Shown here: piece by piece, positions 27,188-35,375 of the stretch
How positions within the stretch are numbered: position 1 is the first letter of the stretch
Layout of the letters: the number at the start of each line of letters is the position of its first letter
NCBI GenBank assembly: GCA_963845485.1
Contig: CAWJSI010000015.1
Span: 1-64,000 of the forward strand
DNA: 64,000 bases
Direction of reading: 5' to 3'
DNA from: Bog-756 sp963845485
GTDB lineage: Bacteria; Actinomycetota; Acidimicrobiia; Acidimicrobiales; RAAP-2
Position numbers and translations under genes: made by a program
Notes under the pieces: generated by a model
What the model saw: the letters and a program-made list of their open reading frames with translations, nothing else
Databases searched by the model: none
What the model was told of the DNA's origin: nothing

Positions 27188-27767
27188 GTTTCCCGGGGTG
27201 GTGAGCGGAACCGCCCGCCCGAACGGCGGCGCCGCACCGGGTACGGCTCGGCCCGGCTCGACCGCACCGCCGGACCCGGTCGCCGATGGGGAGACCCCCA
27301 CGCTCTTGCACGTGGGTCGCATGGTCAAGCCCCACGGCCTGAAGGGTGATGTCATCGTCTCGCTGTCCACCAACCGGGACGAGCGGGTGGCCGCCGGGTC
27401 GGTGCTCAGCACCGGCGACGGCAGAGCGTTCGTGGTCGTCCGGTCCTCGGCCCACCAGGGCCGGTTCATCGTCACCTTCGACGGGGTGAACGGCATCGAC
27501 GCCGCCGACGCGTTGCGGGGCACCGAGCTCTTTGCCCCACCGCTCGACGACCCGGACGCGCTGTGGATCCACGACCTCATCGGCGCGGTGGTGGTCGACA
27601 CCGAGGGGGCCGAACTCGGCACCGTGGTGAGCGTCGAGGCCAATCCGGCCAGTGACCTCTTGGTGCTCGGGAGCGGCGGGCTCATCCCGCTCCGCTTCGT
27701 GGTGTCCTCGGTGCCCGGGACGAGCGTCGTGGTCGACGTGCCTGAGGGACTGCTCGACCTGGCGTGA
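27147..27767 (+). CDS. rimM: 16S rRNA processing protein RimM
   Basis: RimM assists maturation of the 30S head and binds S19. The core begins LHVGRMVKPHGLKGDVIV, followed by VTFDGVNGIDAADALRGTELF and the PRC-barrel half with LWIHDLIGAVVVDTEGAELG and ending VVDVPEGLLDLA. The start is uncertain: GTG 27147 has AGGAG three bases upstream and gives a Ser/Thr-rich 50-residue extension (206 residues), while GTG 27198 or 27201, just after the khpA stop, would give about 189. The 3' end overlaps trmD by 4 nt. Confidence 0.9.
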   Translation: MTESKPASTSSTTEFPGVVSGTARPNGGAAPGTARPGSTAPPDPVADGETPTLLHVGRMVKPHGLKGDVIVSLSTNRDERVAAGSVLSTGDGRAFVVVRSSAHQGRFIVTFDGVNGIDAADALRGTELFAPPLDDPDALWIHDLIGAVVVDTEGAELGTVVSVEANPASDLLVLGSGGLIPLRFVVSSVPGTSVVVDVPEGLLDLA

Positions 27768-28585
27768 ACGGGCCCCCCGTCGGTTCCGCGCCGGACCACC
27801 CGTTCCGGATCGATGTCTTCACGCTCTTCCCCGCCGTGATCGACCACTACGCCGACGCGTCGATTCTCGGTCGGGCCCGCACCCGGGACCGGCTCGACCT
27901 TCGCACCCACGATGTCCGGGATGCGTCGACCGATCCCCACCGTTCGGTCGACGACGCCACCTTCGGGGGTGGGGCCGGCATGGTCATGGGCCCCGAGCCC
28001 GTTTTCACCTCCGTCGAACAGGTGGCGGGATCGCTCGACGGGCTGCCCCGCCCGCTCATCCTCTTGTCCCCCTCGGGCCCGACCTTCGACCAGGCCACGG
28101 CCGTCCGGCTGGCCGGCTCGGGGGACGGGACCGTGGCCGGGTTCTCCCTCCTGTGCGGACGCTACGAGGGCGTCGACCAGCGGGTGGCCGACCACCTGGT
28201 GGATGAGGAGCTGTCCGTCGGGGATTTCGTGCTGGCCGGGGGGGAGCTGGCCGCCCTGGTGGTGGTGGAGGCGGTGGTGCGACTCCTCCCCGGGGTGCTC
28301 GGCAACGACCGGTCCGCTGAGGACGAGAGCTTCTCGGGCGGACTCCTCGAGTACCCCCAGTACACCCGGCCCGCCTCCTTCCGGGGCTGGGACGTGCCCG
28401 AGGTCCTCCGGTCGGGCGACCACGGACGGGTGGAGCGCTGGCGCCGGGCCGAGGCCCTCGCCCGCACCATGCGACGCCGTCCCGACCTGATCGAGGCCCG
28501 GGGCGGGCTGACCGAGGACGAGGTACGGCTCCTCGTGGCCCACGGTGAGGTGCAGGTGCTCCGCGATCACGGCTACGATTGGTGA
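27764..28585 (+). CDS. trmD: tRNA (guanine-N1)-methyltransferase TrmD
   Basis: TrmD methylates G37 of tRNAs reading CUN, CCN and CGG codons and prevents frameshifting. The 273-residue protein has the SPOUT trefoil-knot motifs FRIDVFTLFPAVIDHY, DDATFGGGAGMVM, LLSPSGPTFDQ, LCGRYEGVDQRVADH and the knot loop SVGDFVLAGGELAALVV. The C-terminal helical domain has PQYTRPASFRGWDVPEVL. GTG 27764 overlaps the rimM stop. Confidence 0.96.
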   Translation: MNGPPVGSAPDHPFRIDVFTLFPAVIDHYADASILGRARTRDRLDLRTHDVRDASTDPHRSVDDATFGGGAGMVMGPEPVFTSVEQVAGSLDGLPRPLILLSPSGPTFDQATAVRLAGSGDGTVAGFSLLCGRYEGVDQRVADHLVDEELSVGDFVLAGGELAALVVVEAVVRLLPGVLGNDRSAEDESFSGGLLEYPQYTRPASFRGWDVPEVLRSGDHGRVERWRRAEALARTMRRRPDLIEARGGLTEDEVRLLVAHGEVQVLRDHGYDW

Positions 28586-28730
28586 GCCTCGTCGGCGCCC
28601 CTGTGGGGGTGATCGGAACCGAAGGCCGATTTTGCGGAGAACTCCCTGGTCAACTGGACCAACTGGCGGGCGCTCCCGGATCGGCACCCGACGGGGGAGT
28701 GTTCGAACGACCCGTGGAAAGACGCGCCCC

Positions 28731-29084
28731 ATGAACCCGACCGACATCATCGACCGCGACAGCCTCCGGGACGACGTCCCCGAGTTCCGACCCGGGGACA
28801 CCGTCAAGGTGCACGTCCGGGTGGTCGAGGGCACCCGCGAGCGCGTCCAGGTGTTCCAGGGGGCCGTCGTACGCCGTCAGGGCACCGGGGTCCGTGAGAC
28901 CTTCACCGTGCGCAAGGTGAGCTTCGGCGTCGGCGTGGAGCGGACCTTCCCGGTCCACTCCCCGGTCATCGACCACACCGAGGTGGTCTCGCTCGGCGAT
29001 GTGCGACGGGCCAAGCTCTACTACCTGCGGGATCGCCACGGGAAGGCGGCCAAGATCAAGGAACGGCGGACTGCCCGCCCTTGA
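28731..29084 (+). CDS. rplS: 50S ribosomal protein L19
   Basis: This 117-residue protein has FRPGDTVKVHVRVVEGTRER, VQVFQGAVVRRQG, FTVRKVSFGVGVERTFPVHS and the basic end AKLYYLRDRHGKAAKIKERR. L19 sits at the subunit interface. ATG 28731 is chosen because it gives the family N-terminus; the longer open frame upstream has no L19 similarity. A 145-nt gap after trmD contains no gene. In many actinobacteria lepB and rnhB follow rplS; here DUF2469 follows directly. Confidence 0.96.
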   Translation: MNPTDIIDRDSLRDDVPEFRPGDTVKVHVRVVEGTRERVQVFQGAVVRRQGTGVRETFTVRKVSFGVGVERTFPVHSPVIDHTEVVSLGDVRRAKLYYLRDRHGKAAKIKERRTARP

Positions 29085-29160
29085 GCCGGCGGGTCGGCCG
29101 CGGACGGGGAGTGCACCTGGTGCACCCCGCCGGTCCCGGCGCGCCAGCGGACGCGTCCCC

Positions 29161-29454
29161 ATGAGTGAGGAAGACCTCGAGCGGTACGAATCGGAGATCG
29201 AGCTGGCCCTCGTCCAGGAGTACCGGGCCGTCCTTCCCCTGTTCTCCTACGTGGTGGAGACCGAGCGACGCTTCTACCTGGCCAACACCGTGGAGGTGGC
29301 GGTGCGCTCCGACTCCACGCCGGCGTGTGTGGAGGTCAACCTGTCTGACGCCTGGGTGTGGGACATGTACCGGCCGGCCCGGTTCGTGCCCTCGGTACGG
29401 ATCCTCACGTTCCGGGACGTGAACATCGAGCGGCTGCCCGAAAAGGACATGTGA
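29161..29454 (+). CDS. DUF2469 family protein
   Basis: This 97-residue actinobacterial conserved protein starts MSEEDLERYESEIELALVQEYR and has FSYVVETERRFYLANTVEV. The family is of unknown function and is nearly always in this position, between rplS/rnhB and yraN. Its TGA overlaps the yraN GTG (ATGTGA), so the two are coupled. The Ser at position 2 and the acidic first 20 residues are typical of the family. Confidence 0.9.
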   Translation: MSEEDLERYESEIELALVQEYRAVLPLFSYVVETERRFYLANTVEVAVRSDSTPACVEVNLSDAWVWDMYRPARFVPSVRILTFRDVNIERLPEKDM

Positions 29455-29843
29455 GCAAAGGCGCGTCCGAGCGCCGCGACGCCGACGCCGATGCCGGGCG
29501 GTCCGGGGTCCCGCCGGTCGAAGCGGCCGAGCAGGTGGCCCGCTGGTACGAGGAGCAGGGCTACGAGGTGCTCGAGCAGCGGTGGCAGCGCCGTGAAGGT
29601 GAGGTTGACCTCATCGTCCGGCGGGGTGCCACCGTGGTCTTCGCCGAGGTGACCGGTACGGCCGACGGGCCGACGGACGGGGAGGGGCCGTTGCTGGCCG
29701 CCACCCAGCGCCGCATCCACCGCCTGGCCTCCCGCTGGCTGTCGGAGATCACGCCGGCGGCCGGGAGGGCCAGGATCGAGGTCCGCTTCGACGTGGCCAC
29801 GGTCATCGCCGGCACCGTGGAGGTCCACGAGGACGCCTTTTGA
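29451..29843 (+). CDS. YraN (UPF0102) family, putative nuclease with missing catalytic Lys
   Basis: This 130-residue protein of the PD-(D/E)xK superfamily has ARWYEEQGYEVLEQRWQRREGEVDLIV, which supplies the Glu and Asp of the family motif. The third element is normally (F/C)(V/C)EVK, but here it reads FAEVTGTADG, so the catalytic lysine is replaced by Thr. The Ala/Asp-rich first 20 residues precede the domain. It is coupled to DUF2469. The protein may be catalytically inactive or use another base. Confidence 0.82.
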   Translation: MSKGASERRDADADAGRSGVPPVEAAEQVARWYEEQGYEVLEQRWQRREGEVDLIVRRGATVVFAEVTGTADGPTDGEGPLLAATQRRIHRLASRWLSEITPAAGRARIEVRFDVATVIAGTVEVHEDAF

Positions 29844-29917
29844 ACCAGTCGCCCCGGCCGTGTTCTGCTGTCGGCGGGCCCCGGTCCACAGGTCCGGGCC
29901 CCGGGATGGCCATCTCG

Positions 29918-29929
29918 TAGGCTGCGGGC
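29918..29929 (+). promoter_or_regulatory. -10-like TAGGCT before the enoyl-CoA hydratase gene
   Basis: TAGGCT at 29918-29923 is exactly 6 nt before ATG 29930; no ribosome binding site is visible, consistent with a leaderless transcript. Confidence 0.45.
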
Positions 29930-30724
29930 ATGCCCACCGAGCTCGAGACCCTCATCGTCGACCACCAGGACGGGGTGGCCACGGTCACCATGAACCGCCC
30001 CGCCCGGAAGAACGCCGCCAACAGCACCATGTGGCGGGAGCTCCTGGAGACCTTCGAGGAGGTGGCGGCCGACCGGGAGGTCCGGGTCATGGTGCTCACC
30101 GGGGCCGGCGACGCCTTCTGCTCGGGAGCCGACCTCTCGGGTGCAGGCGGCGTAGCCGGCCGGGCCGGCGATCCTTACCTCCTCCAGATGCGGGCCCTCG
30201 GGGACGTGGCCCTCCGGCTGCACCGCCTGGAGAAGCCCACCATTGCCAAGGTGGGCGGGGTGGCCGCCGGGGCGGGGATGAGCATGGCTCTGGGCTGTGA
30301 TCTGGTCGTGGCCTCCGACACCGCCCGGTTCTCCCAGATCTTCTCGAAGCGGGGGCTGTCGGTCGACTTCGGGGCTTCGTGGCTCCTGCCTCGACTGATC
30401 GGGCTACACAAGGCCAAAGAGCTCGCCTTCTTCGCCGACATCATCAGCGCCCAGGAGGCGGCCGAGTTTGGTGTCGTCAACCGGGTGGTGCCGGCCGACG
30501 AGCTCGACGCCTTCGTGGACCGATGGGCGACCCGACTGGCCGCCGGCCCCCCGCTGGCCCTGTCCATGACCAAGGCCATGCTCAACAACTCGTTCAACTT
30601 GGCCATGGACCAGTCCCTCGAAGAAGAGGCCCGCTCCCAGGCCGTGAACTTCGCCAGCGCCGACACAGCCGAAGCCATCGCCGCGTTCGGCGAGAAGCGA
30701 GAACCGCGGTTCGAAGGGCGCTGA
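29930..30724 (+). CDS. enoyl-CoA hydratase/isomerase family protein
   Basis: This 264-residue crotonase-fold protein would bind an acyl-CoA thioester. It has VTMNRPARKNAANSTMWREL near residues 20, GAGDAFCSGADLSG near 62-75 forming the oxyanion hole, and VGGVAAGAGMSMALGCDLVVAS near 105-126. At the positions of the two catalytic glutamates of enoyl-CoA hydratase it reads GAGMSMAL and KRGLSVDFG, with Ser-Val in place of the second Glu, so it may be an isomerase or another crotonase. The C-terminal helices are normal. Confidence 0.9.
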   Translation: MPTELETLIVDHQDGVATVTMNRPARKNAANSTMWRELLETFEEVAADREVRVMVLTGAGDAFCSGADLSGAGGVAGRAGDPYLLQMRALGDVALRLHRLEKPTIAKVGGVAAGAGMSMALGCDLVVASDTARFSQIFSKRGLSVDFGASWLLPRLIGLHKAKELAFFADIISAQEAAEFGVVNRVVPADELDAFVDRWATRLAAGPPLALSMTKAMLNNSFNLAMDQSLEEEARSQAVNFASADTAEAIAAFGEKREPRFEGR

Positions 30725-30746
30725 CGATCCGGCGCTGACGATCCGG
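30718..30746. repeat. 14-bp tandem duplication at the enoyl-CoA hydratase stop
   Basis: GCGCTGACGATCC occurs twice with a 14-nt period (30718-30730 and 30732-30744). The first copy includes the TGA stop codon of the preceding gene; the second is in the 32-nt gap before the end of the convergent prepilin-like gene. Confidence 0.8.
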
Positions 30747-30756
30747 GGAGATCCAG

Positions 30757-31430
30757 CTACGAGGCCGGATAGCTCCCGAGCTGCCAGCCGATGGCGGACG
30801 AGGTCACCGGCCCGGCGGTCGGGGTGGTGGCGAGCGCAGGTGCCGAGCAGCTCGACTGTCCGGTGATGGCGCCGAACCAGGTGGCCGATCCCGCTCCCCG
30901 CCATACCAACCAGCACGTACCGTTGGACGAGCGGGCAGCCAAGGTAACGGTTCCCGTGGCCGCCCCCGCCCCGCCCCGCTCCCGGCCGACCCGGCGGCAG
31001 CCGCCTCGGCGCTGCTGATGGCTGATCCGTAGGGTCCCCCCGAACCGCCGGCCGCCGCGCCGGTGCCCACCGAACCGCCGCCCCCGTTGGTCACGGCAAT
31101 GCTCACGGTCGATGCCCCGGTGGTGGGTCCGGTGATGTAGGTGACCGAGGGGTCCGAGGCCGAGAGGGCACCGACGTCCAACGATCCGTAGCCGCCGGCG
31201 GACGAGGCTGCCGCGCCCACCGCCGAGAGGGCGGTCGACAGGGACTGCTGGGCCAACAGGTTGTCGGCCAGGCCCACACCCGGTGCGTTGGAGACGCTGG
31301 TGTCCGAGGTGGAGCCCGAGTGGAGCGTGGTGCTCAACAGGAGCAGGGTGAGCAGGGCCACGCCGACCAGGCTGATCATGGTCACGATCATGGAGAACCC
31401 GGCATCGGGACCGACATCGTGGTCGGGCAT
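30757..31430 (-). pseudogene. prepilin-like protein, frameshifted
   Basis: The frame starting at ATG 31430 encodes MPDHDVGPDAGFSMIVTMIS followed by a hydrophobic helix, which resembles a prepilin cleavage site (G|F) and pilin helix, although the Glu at mature position 5 is Val. It continues as a Ser/Gly/Ala-rich pilin body to SAGSGAG near 30983. There the frame must shift by one base, within a G/C-run at 30961-30983, to read TGTVTLAARSSNGTCWLVWR and end at 30757 with WQLGSYPAS. The end looks like the C-terminal domain of actinobacterial pilin-like proteins. This is either a sequencing or assembly error in the homopolymer, or a broken gene. No pilus machinery is near. Confidence 0.6.
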
Positions 31431-31590
31431 GACGGTCCCGGCGTGTCGAGCGGGCCACCGTCGAGAGGCACGGGTCGATCCTGGTTCCACTATCGGTGCA
31501 TCGTCCGAACCGGAGGGGAACTTGAGTACCGACGGCCCTCGCCAACCGCGCCCCGGCGTCGGTCACTGCGGGGTACCGGTGATGCGCCGC

Positions 31591-31603
31591 TACCCTGGCC
31601 GCC
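31591..31603 (+). promoter_or_regulatory. -10-like TACCCT before the luciferase-like gene
   Basis: TACCCT at 31591-31596 is 7 nt before GTG 31604. Confidence 0.35.
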
Positions 31604-32599
31604 GTGGAGCCCACGAGGGAGTACCGGCCCGTCACGCGCCTCGGGCTGTGGTTCAAGGGGTCGTGGCCCGTGGCCGAGCGGGAACGGATTCGGCCGGGGT
31701 CGGCCCACCGCGGACCCGCCGAGTTCGGCCTCGACTTCGACGAGGATGCCGGAGCCGACCGGTCGCCGGCACTGGCCCGGGTCCTCGACCTGGTGGGCCT
31801 GGCCGAGCGTTCGGGATTCGATTCGGTGTGGGTGTCCGATCAGGGCCCGTCGGCGCCACCGGGGCCATCGGCTCTGGTGGTGGAGGCCTACTCACTCCTC
31901 GGGGCCATGGCCACCCGCACCACGCGGGCCCGACTCGGGGTGGTCCCCCTTCGCCGAGACCGGCGGGCCCCTTCCATCGTGGCCAAGATGGTCACCGGGA
32001 TCGACGTCATCTCGCATGGACGCAGCATCCTGACCTATGGACTCGGTGCTGACGACCCCCGGCGGGGTGCACAGCTCGTCGAGGCCCTCCGGATCGGGCG
32101 TGCGCTCTTGGAGGACGAGGTCCCGACGGTTGCCGGCGTGTCCTATGCGGTGGTCGGCGCCCGGAACCGGCCGGGACCGGTCCAGGTGGGTGGCGTGCCC
32201 GTCGTGGTCTCGGTCGACCGAGTCGAGGACCTCGCCACCGTGTCCGTGACCGAGTTCGCCGGTCTGGCCGATGCGGTGATCGTGCCCGGCCGACCCGACG
32301 AGGTCGTCCGGATGCTCGACCGGGTCCGCTCGCGGCCCGGCTCCCCGGGGTCCGACAGGGAGTCTGACGTGGCGCCCCTGCAGGTCATCGGGATCGGGCC
32401 GCAACGGGCCCTGCCGGCCACCTCCGGGCAGCACGGCTACGGGGGAGCGGGACCCTCGATCGGTCAGGTGGCGGCCGGGGTCGGCGAGCTGTTCGACGCC
32501 GGGGTCGACGGTTGTCTCGTCCCGGTGGACGTCACCACGTCCCCTGAGGACCTGGCTGACCTCGTCACCGGATTGCGTGGCGTCGGGATCATCGAATAG
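31604..32599 (+). CDS. luciferase-like (LLM) family protein, divergent
   Basis: This 331-residue protein looks like a luciferase-like monooxygenase/F420-dependent oxidoreductase with a TIM-barrel. Recognisable pieces are LDLVGLAERSGFDSVWVSDQG near residues 62-82, EAYSLLGAMATRTTRARLGVVPL near 100 and a late LFDAGVDGCLVPVD near 305. The central part is shorter and more degenerate than in typical F420 enzymes. No cofactor-binding motif is decisive, so activity is uncertain. It is convergent with the PPOX gene and separated from it by a 9-bp hairpin. Confidence 0.7.
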   Translation: MEPTREYRPVTRLGLWFKGSWPVAERERIRPGSAHRGPAEFGLDFDEDAGADRSPALARVLDLVGLAERSGFDSVWVSDQGPSAPPGPSALVVEAYSLLGAMATRTTRARLGVVPLRRDRRAPSIVAKMVTGIDVISHGRSILTYGLGADDPRRGAQLVEALRIGRALLEDEVPTVAGVSYAVVGARNRPGPVQVGGVPVVVSVDRVEDLATVSVTEFAGLADAVIVPGRPDEVVRMLDRVRSRPGSPGSDRESDVAPLQVIGIGPQRALPATSGQHGYGGAGPSIGQVAAGVGELFDAGVDGCLVPVDVTTSPEDLADLVTGLRGVGIIE

Positions 32600-32608
32600 C
32601 CGCTCCGA

Positions 32609-32634
32609 GCCGGTCGGTCCATGGGCCGACCGGC
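32609..32634. terminator. hairpin between convergent genes
   Basis: GCCGGTCGG (32609-32617) and CCGACCGGC (32626-32634) form a perfect 9-bp stem with an 8-nt loop, filling the 43-nt gap between the luciferase-like and PPOX genes. Confidence 0.65.
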
Positions 32635-32642
32635 CGGCAGGG

Positions 32643-33044
32643 TCAGTCGTCGGACTGCATGACCACGTTGTCGGCGTGGACCCGGTAGATGACCCGGACC
32701 TCGCCGGGCTGGCGCATCGGGTAGGTGTCCACATCGAGGTACTTCTTGGCCAGCGAATCGATGTGGGCGTCAGCGCCCTCCTCGGTGCCTTCGACAGTGC
32801 CCCGGACCACGACGACGTTGTAAGCGTTGTCGGGATCGACCACCGAGATGGCGACGTGGGGGTTGTGCTCGAGGTTGGCGGTCTTGACCCGACCCTTGGC
32901 CGTGTTGAACACCAGATCCTCACCGTCCAGGTCGATCCAGACCGGCGTCACCTGAGGACGGCCTTCATTGTCGACCGTGGCCACATTGGCGATCACCGGT
33001 CGTTGGACGAGGGCCTTTGCCGCACTGCTCAGCGTTGTCGCCAT
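32643..33044 (-). CDS. PPOX-class (pyridoxamine oxidase-like) F420/flavin protein
   Basis: This 133-residue split beta-barrel protein has RPVIANVATVDNEGRPQVTPVW and KTANLEHNPHVAISVVDP, typical of the PPOX-class flavin- or F420-binding family. Such proteins in actinobacteria often reduce enones or biliverdin with F420H2. ATG 33044 is preceded by GAGGAG at 7 nt. The presence of several luciferase-like proteins in the window makes F420 likely, but the cofactor is not shown here. Confidence 0.85.
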   Translation of the reverse strand: MATTLSSAAKALVQRPVIANVATVDNEGRPQVTPVWIDLDGEDLVFNTAKGRVKTANLEHNPHVAISVVDPDNAYNVVVVRGTVEGTEEGADAHIDSLAKKYLDVDTYPMRQPGEVRVIYRVHADNVVMQSDD

Positions 33045-33396
33045 TGATGCACTCCTCTGAAAACGGGGGATGGTTGGTGCGGTCGTCTCGGCCGCGGCGA
33101 CCCTCGGGCGGGTCATGGCCGAGGGTACCAAGGACCGTCGTGACATCAATCACGGCCGGGCCGACCGGTCCGGTGGGAGCGTTGCCATGGCGCCGAGGGC
33201 CGAAGTGAGGTGGCGCGCCCCGTGGCCGGGAGGGAGGGATGGGGGCGAACTGGGGGGCGTCGCTTCCCTCCCGGCACTGTGGGCGCAGAACCCAGTATGG
33301 GAACCCTCCCTTCGGGTCCCCTGTGGCCGTCCTGGGAGCTTCGTGAGGGTCGCTCACCCCGACCGACGGCGAATCGGGCGCGACTACGGTGACCGG
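33045..33396. other. divergent intergenic region, PPOX / nfo
   Basis: These 352 nt lie between the divergent PPOX and endonuclease IV genes. At the left edge is the PPOX ribosome binding site, at the right edge the TACGGT element of nfo. A 7-bp stem with a single bulge (33299-33320) sits in the middle. I see no gene, although one plus-strand frame is open across it. Confidence 0.4.
33385..33396 (+). promoter_or_regulatory. -10-like TACGGT before nfo
   Basis: TACGGT at 33385-33390 is 6 nt before ATG 33397 and no Shine-Dalgarno is visible. Confidence 0.45.
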
Positions 33397-34269
33397 ATGC
33401 GCATCGGGGCCCATGTCCGGGCGGGAAAGGGCCTCGTTCCCGCCCTTCAGCACGGGGACGAGATCGGTGCTGAGGTCGTCCAGATCTTCACCCAGAGCCC
33501 CCGGATGTGGAAGCCCTCCCAGTACGGGCCCGACGTGCTGGCCGGCTACCGCGAGGCCCAGCACGAGCACCGCAGGGTCACCTCGACGTTCTGTCACGCC
33601 ACCTATCTGATCAACCTGGCTTCGCCCGACCCCGTCCTGATGGACAAGTCACGCACCTGTCTCAACGCCAACCTGGCCACGGCCGAGGGCATGGGCTCCG
33701 ACGGCCTGGTCCTCCACATCGGCAGCCATCGGGGGGCGGGCTTCGAGGCCGCCCTACCCGGCATCGTCGAGGCTCTCATCGAGGCGCTGGATTCGGTGGA
33801 GGCCTCCGAGGAGCCCTGCCCGATCCTCCTCGAGAACGCCGCCGGGGCGGGGGACACCGTCGGACGCTCGTTCGAGGAACTGGCCGCCGTCATCGATGCC
33901 GCCGGGGGAGACGAGCGCCTGGGGGTCTGCCTCGACACCCAACATCTCTGGGCGTCGGGGGTGCCATTTTCAACGGTGGAGGAGGCCGACGAGTTGATCG
34001 CCCTGGTGGAAGACACGGTAGGCATGCCCCGGCTCCAGTGCATCCACCTCAACGACTCCAAGGTGGCGTTCGGGGCCAACCGGGACCGTCACGAGAACAT
34101 CGGTGACGGCACCATCGGGAAGAAGGCCCTGGCCGCGCTGTTGGGTCATCCTGCCCTCCAGGACCTGCCCGCCGTGCTCGAGGTGCCCGGCGAAGGAGAC
34201 GGTCCCCGGAAAAAGGACCTCACCGCGGCCCGCCGGGTGTGGTCGAGCGGGGTGAAGCTGCGAGGGTGA
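33397..34269 (+). CDS. nfo: deoxyribonuclease IV (endonuclease IV)
   Basis: This AP endonuclease cleaves 5' of abasic sites in base-excision repair and would work downstream of glycosylases such as MutM. The 290-residue TIM-barrel starts MRIGAHVRAGKGLVPAL and has EVVQIFTQSPRMWKP, TFCHATYLINLASP, LVLHIGSHRGAG, ILLENAAGAGDTVG, VCLDTQHLWASG, CIHLNDSKVAFGANRDRHENIGDG and VLEVPGE, which together supply the three-zinc site His, Glu and Asp ligands. ATG 33397 is fixed by the adjacent TACGGT; the longer open frame upstream is not conserved sequence. Confidence 0.95.
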   Translation: MRIGAHVRAGKGLVPALQHGDEIGAEVVQIFTQSPRMWKPSQYGPDVLAGYREAQHEHRRVTSTFCHATYLINLASPDPVLMDKSRTCLNANLATAEGMGSDGLVLHIGSHRGAGFEAALPGIVEALIEALDSVEASEEPCPILLENAAGAGDTVGRSFEELAAVIDAAGGDERLGVCLDTQHLWASGVPFSTVEEADELIALVEDTVGMPRLQCIHLNDSKVAFGANRDRHENIGDGTIGKKALAALLGHPALQDLPAVLEVPGEGDGPRKKDLTAARRVWSSGVKLRG

Positions 34270-34322
34270 GCGGGCCAGGCGCCGGTCCGTTGGGGACATC
34301 GCCGGTCGAAGCGGGAAGCTTG

Positions 34323-34345
34323 TAATGAGAACCATTCTCGCTTAA
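34323..34345. promoter_or_regulatory. Fur/Zur-like operator before the zinc uptake operon
   Basis: GAGAA (34327-34331) and TTCTC (34335-34339) are a perfect inverted repeat spaced by CCA, in an AT-rich island inside very GC-rich DNA, 53 nt before the substrate-binding protein gene. The size and spacing resemble the 15-bp core of Fur-family boxes. The operon's own Fur-family gene at 38205 is the likely regulator. Confidence 0.6.
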
Positions 34346-34397
34346 GGTGACCCGGGAGGGGTGCCGTCGCGGAGACGGCACCCAAAGGAGCCCCCCG

Positions 34398-35375
34398 ATG
34401 TCCTCACCTTCGCCGACGACCCGTCGTACCACCAACAATCCGCAGTCGATCCGTTTCCGACTGGTGACGGTCGTGGTCGCCGGTCTGGCAGCGGCGCTCG
34501 GGATGACGGCCTGTTCGAACGCCGCCTCACCGTCGGGTGCAGACAGCGTCTCCTCGTCCCCCCGGGTGGTCCAGGTAGTGGCGGCGGAGAACTTCTGGGG
34601 CAGCATCGCCAGCCAAATCGGCGGCGTCCACGCCCATGTGGTGAGCATCATCACCAATCCGAACACCGATCCCCACTCCTATGAGCCCACCGCCGCCGAT
34701 GCCCGGGCCATGGCCGGTGCCCAACTGGTCGTCGAGAACGGGATCGGGTACGACCCGTGGGCCCAGAAACTGCTCACCGCCGACCCGGCCTCCATCGTGG
34801 CCCTCGATGTGGGGACGGTCCTTCGGATCCCGGACGGCTCCAATCCACACCGCTGGTACAACCCGGCCGACGTGCGTGCGGTGATCGGCCAGATGACCTC
34901 GGACCTCGAGAAGCTCGATCCCCACGATGCCGGCTACTTCGCCCGGCAACAGCAGCACTTCGAGACGGTCGACCTGGCCGCCTACGACGCCACCATCGCC
35001 TCCATCAAGGCCACCTACGCCGGCACCCGGGTGGGGGCGTCCGAGTCGATCTTCGCCATGGTGGCCCCCGCCCTCGGCCTCGACCTCGTCACGCCGCCCT
35101 CGTTCCTGAAGGCCATCAGCGAGGGCACCGACGTGTCGGTGGCGGACAAGGAGACCATCGACCGCCAGATCCGGGACCACGAGATCGCCATCTACGTGTA
35201 CAACAGTCAGAACGTGACCCCCGACGTGCAGGCCCAACTGGAAGAGGTGAAGGCCAGCCACATCCCCTACGCCACCATCACCGAGACCCTCCAACCCGCC
35301 GGGGCCACCTACCAGGCCTGGCAGACGAGACAGCTGGTCGGCATCGAAGCGGCACTGGCCCGGGCCCGTGGCTGA
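34398..35375 (+). CDS. metal ABC transporter substrate-binding lipoprotein (ZnuA-like)
   Basis: This 325-residue lipoprotein has a signal peptide with lipobox GMTAC and would capture a divalent metal outside the membrane. It belongs to the cluster 9 family: TDPHSYEPTAADARAM near residue 95 and SNPHRWYNPADVRAV near 150 give two His ligands. The third, usually His, is Glu/Ser here (VGASESIFAMVAPALG), so specificity between zinc and manganese is not certain. There is no His-rich loop. ATG 34398 has AAGGAG at 7 nt. It opens an overlapping four-gene operon and lies downstream of a Fur-family box. Confidence 0.88.
   Translation: MSSPSPTTRRTTNNPQSIRFRLVTVVVAGLAAALGMTACSNAASPSGADSVSSSPRVVQVVAAENFWGSIASQIGGVHAHVVSIITNPNTDPHSYEPTAADARAMAGAQLVVENGIGYDPWAQKLLTADPASIVALDVGTVLRIPDGSNPHRWYNPADVRAVIGQMTSDLEKLDPHDAGYFARQQQHFETVDLAAYDATIASIKATYAGTRVGASESIFAMVAPALGLDLVTPPSFLKAISEGTDVSVADKETIDRQIRDHEIAIYVYNSQNVTPDVQAQLEEVKASHIPYATITETLQPAGATYQAWQTRQLVGIEAALARARG

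Noticed and set aside
24557..28834. Long minus-strand open frames (637 and 717 codons) opposite ffh and rpsP-trmD
   Set aside because: They are antisense to highly conserved genes and have no recognisable domain.
33045..33396. Extension of nfo upstream through an open frame
   Set aside because: The extra residues are not family-like, and TACGGT sits 6 nt before ATG 33397.
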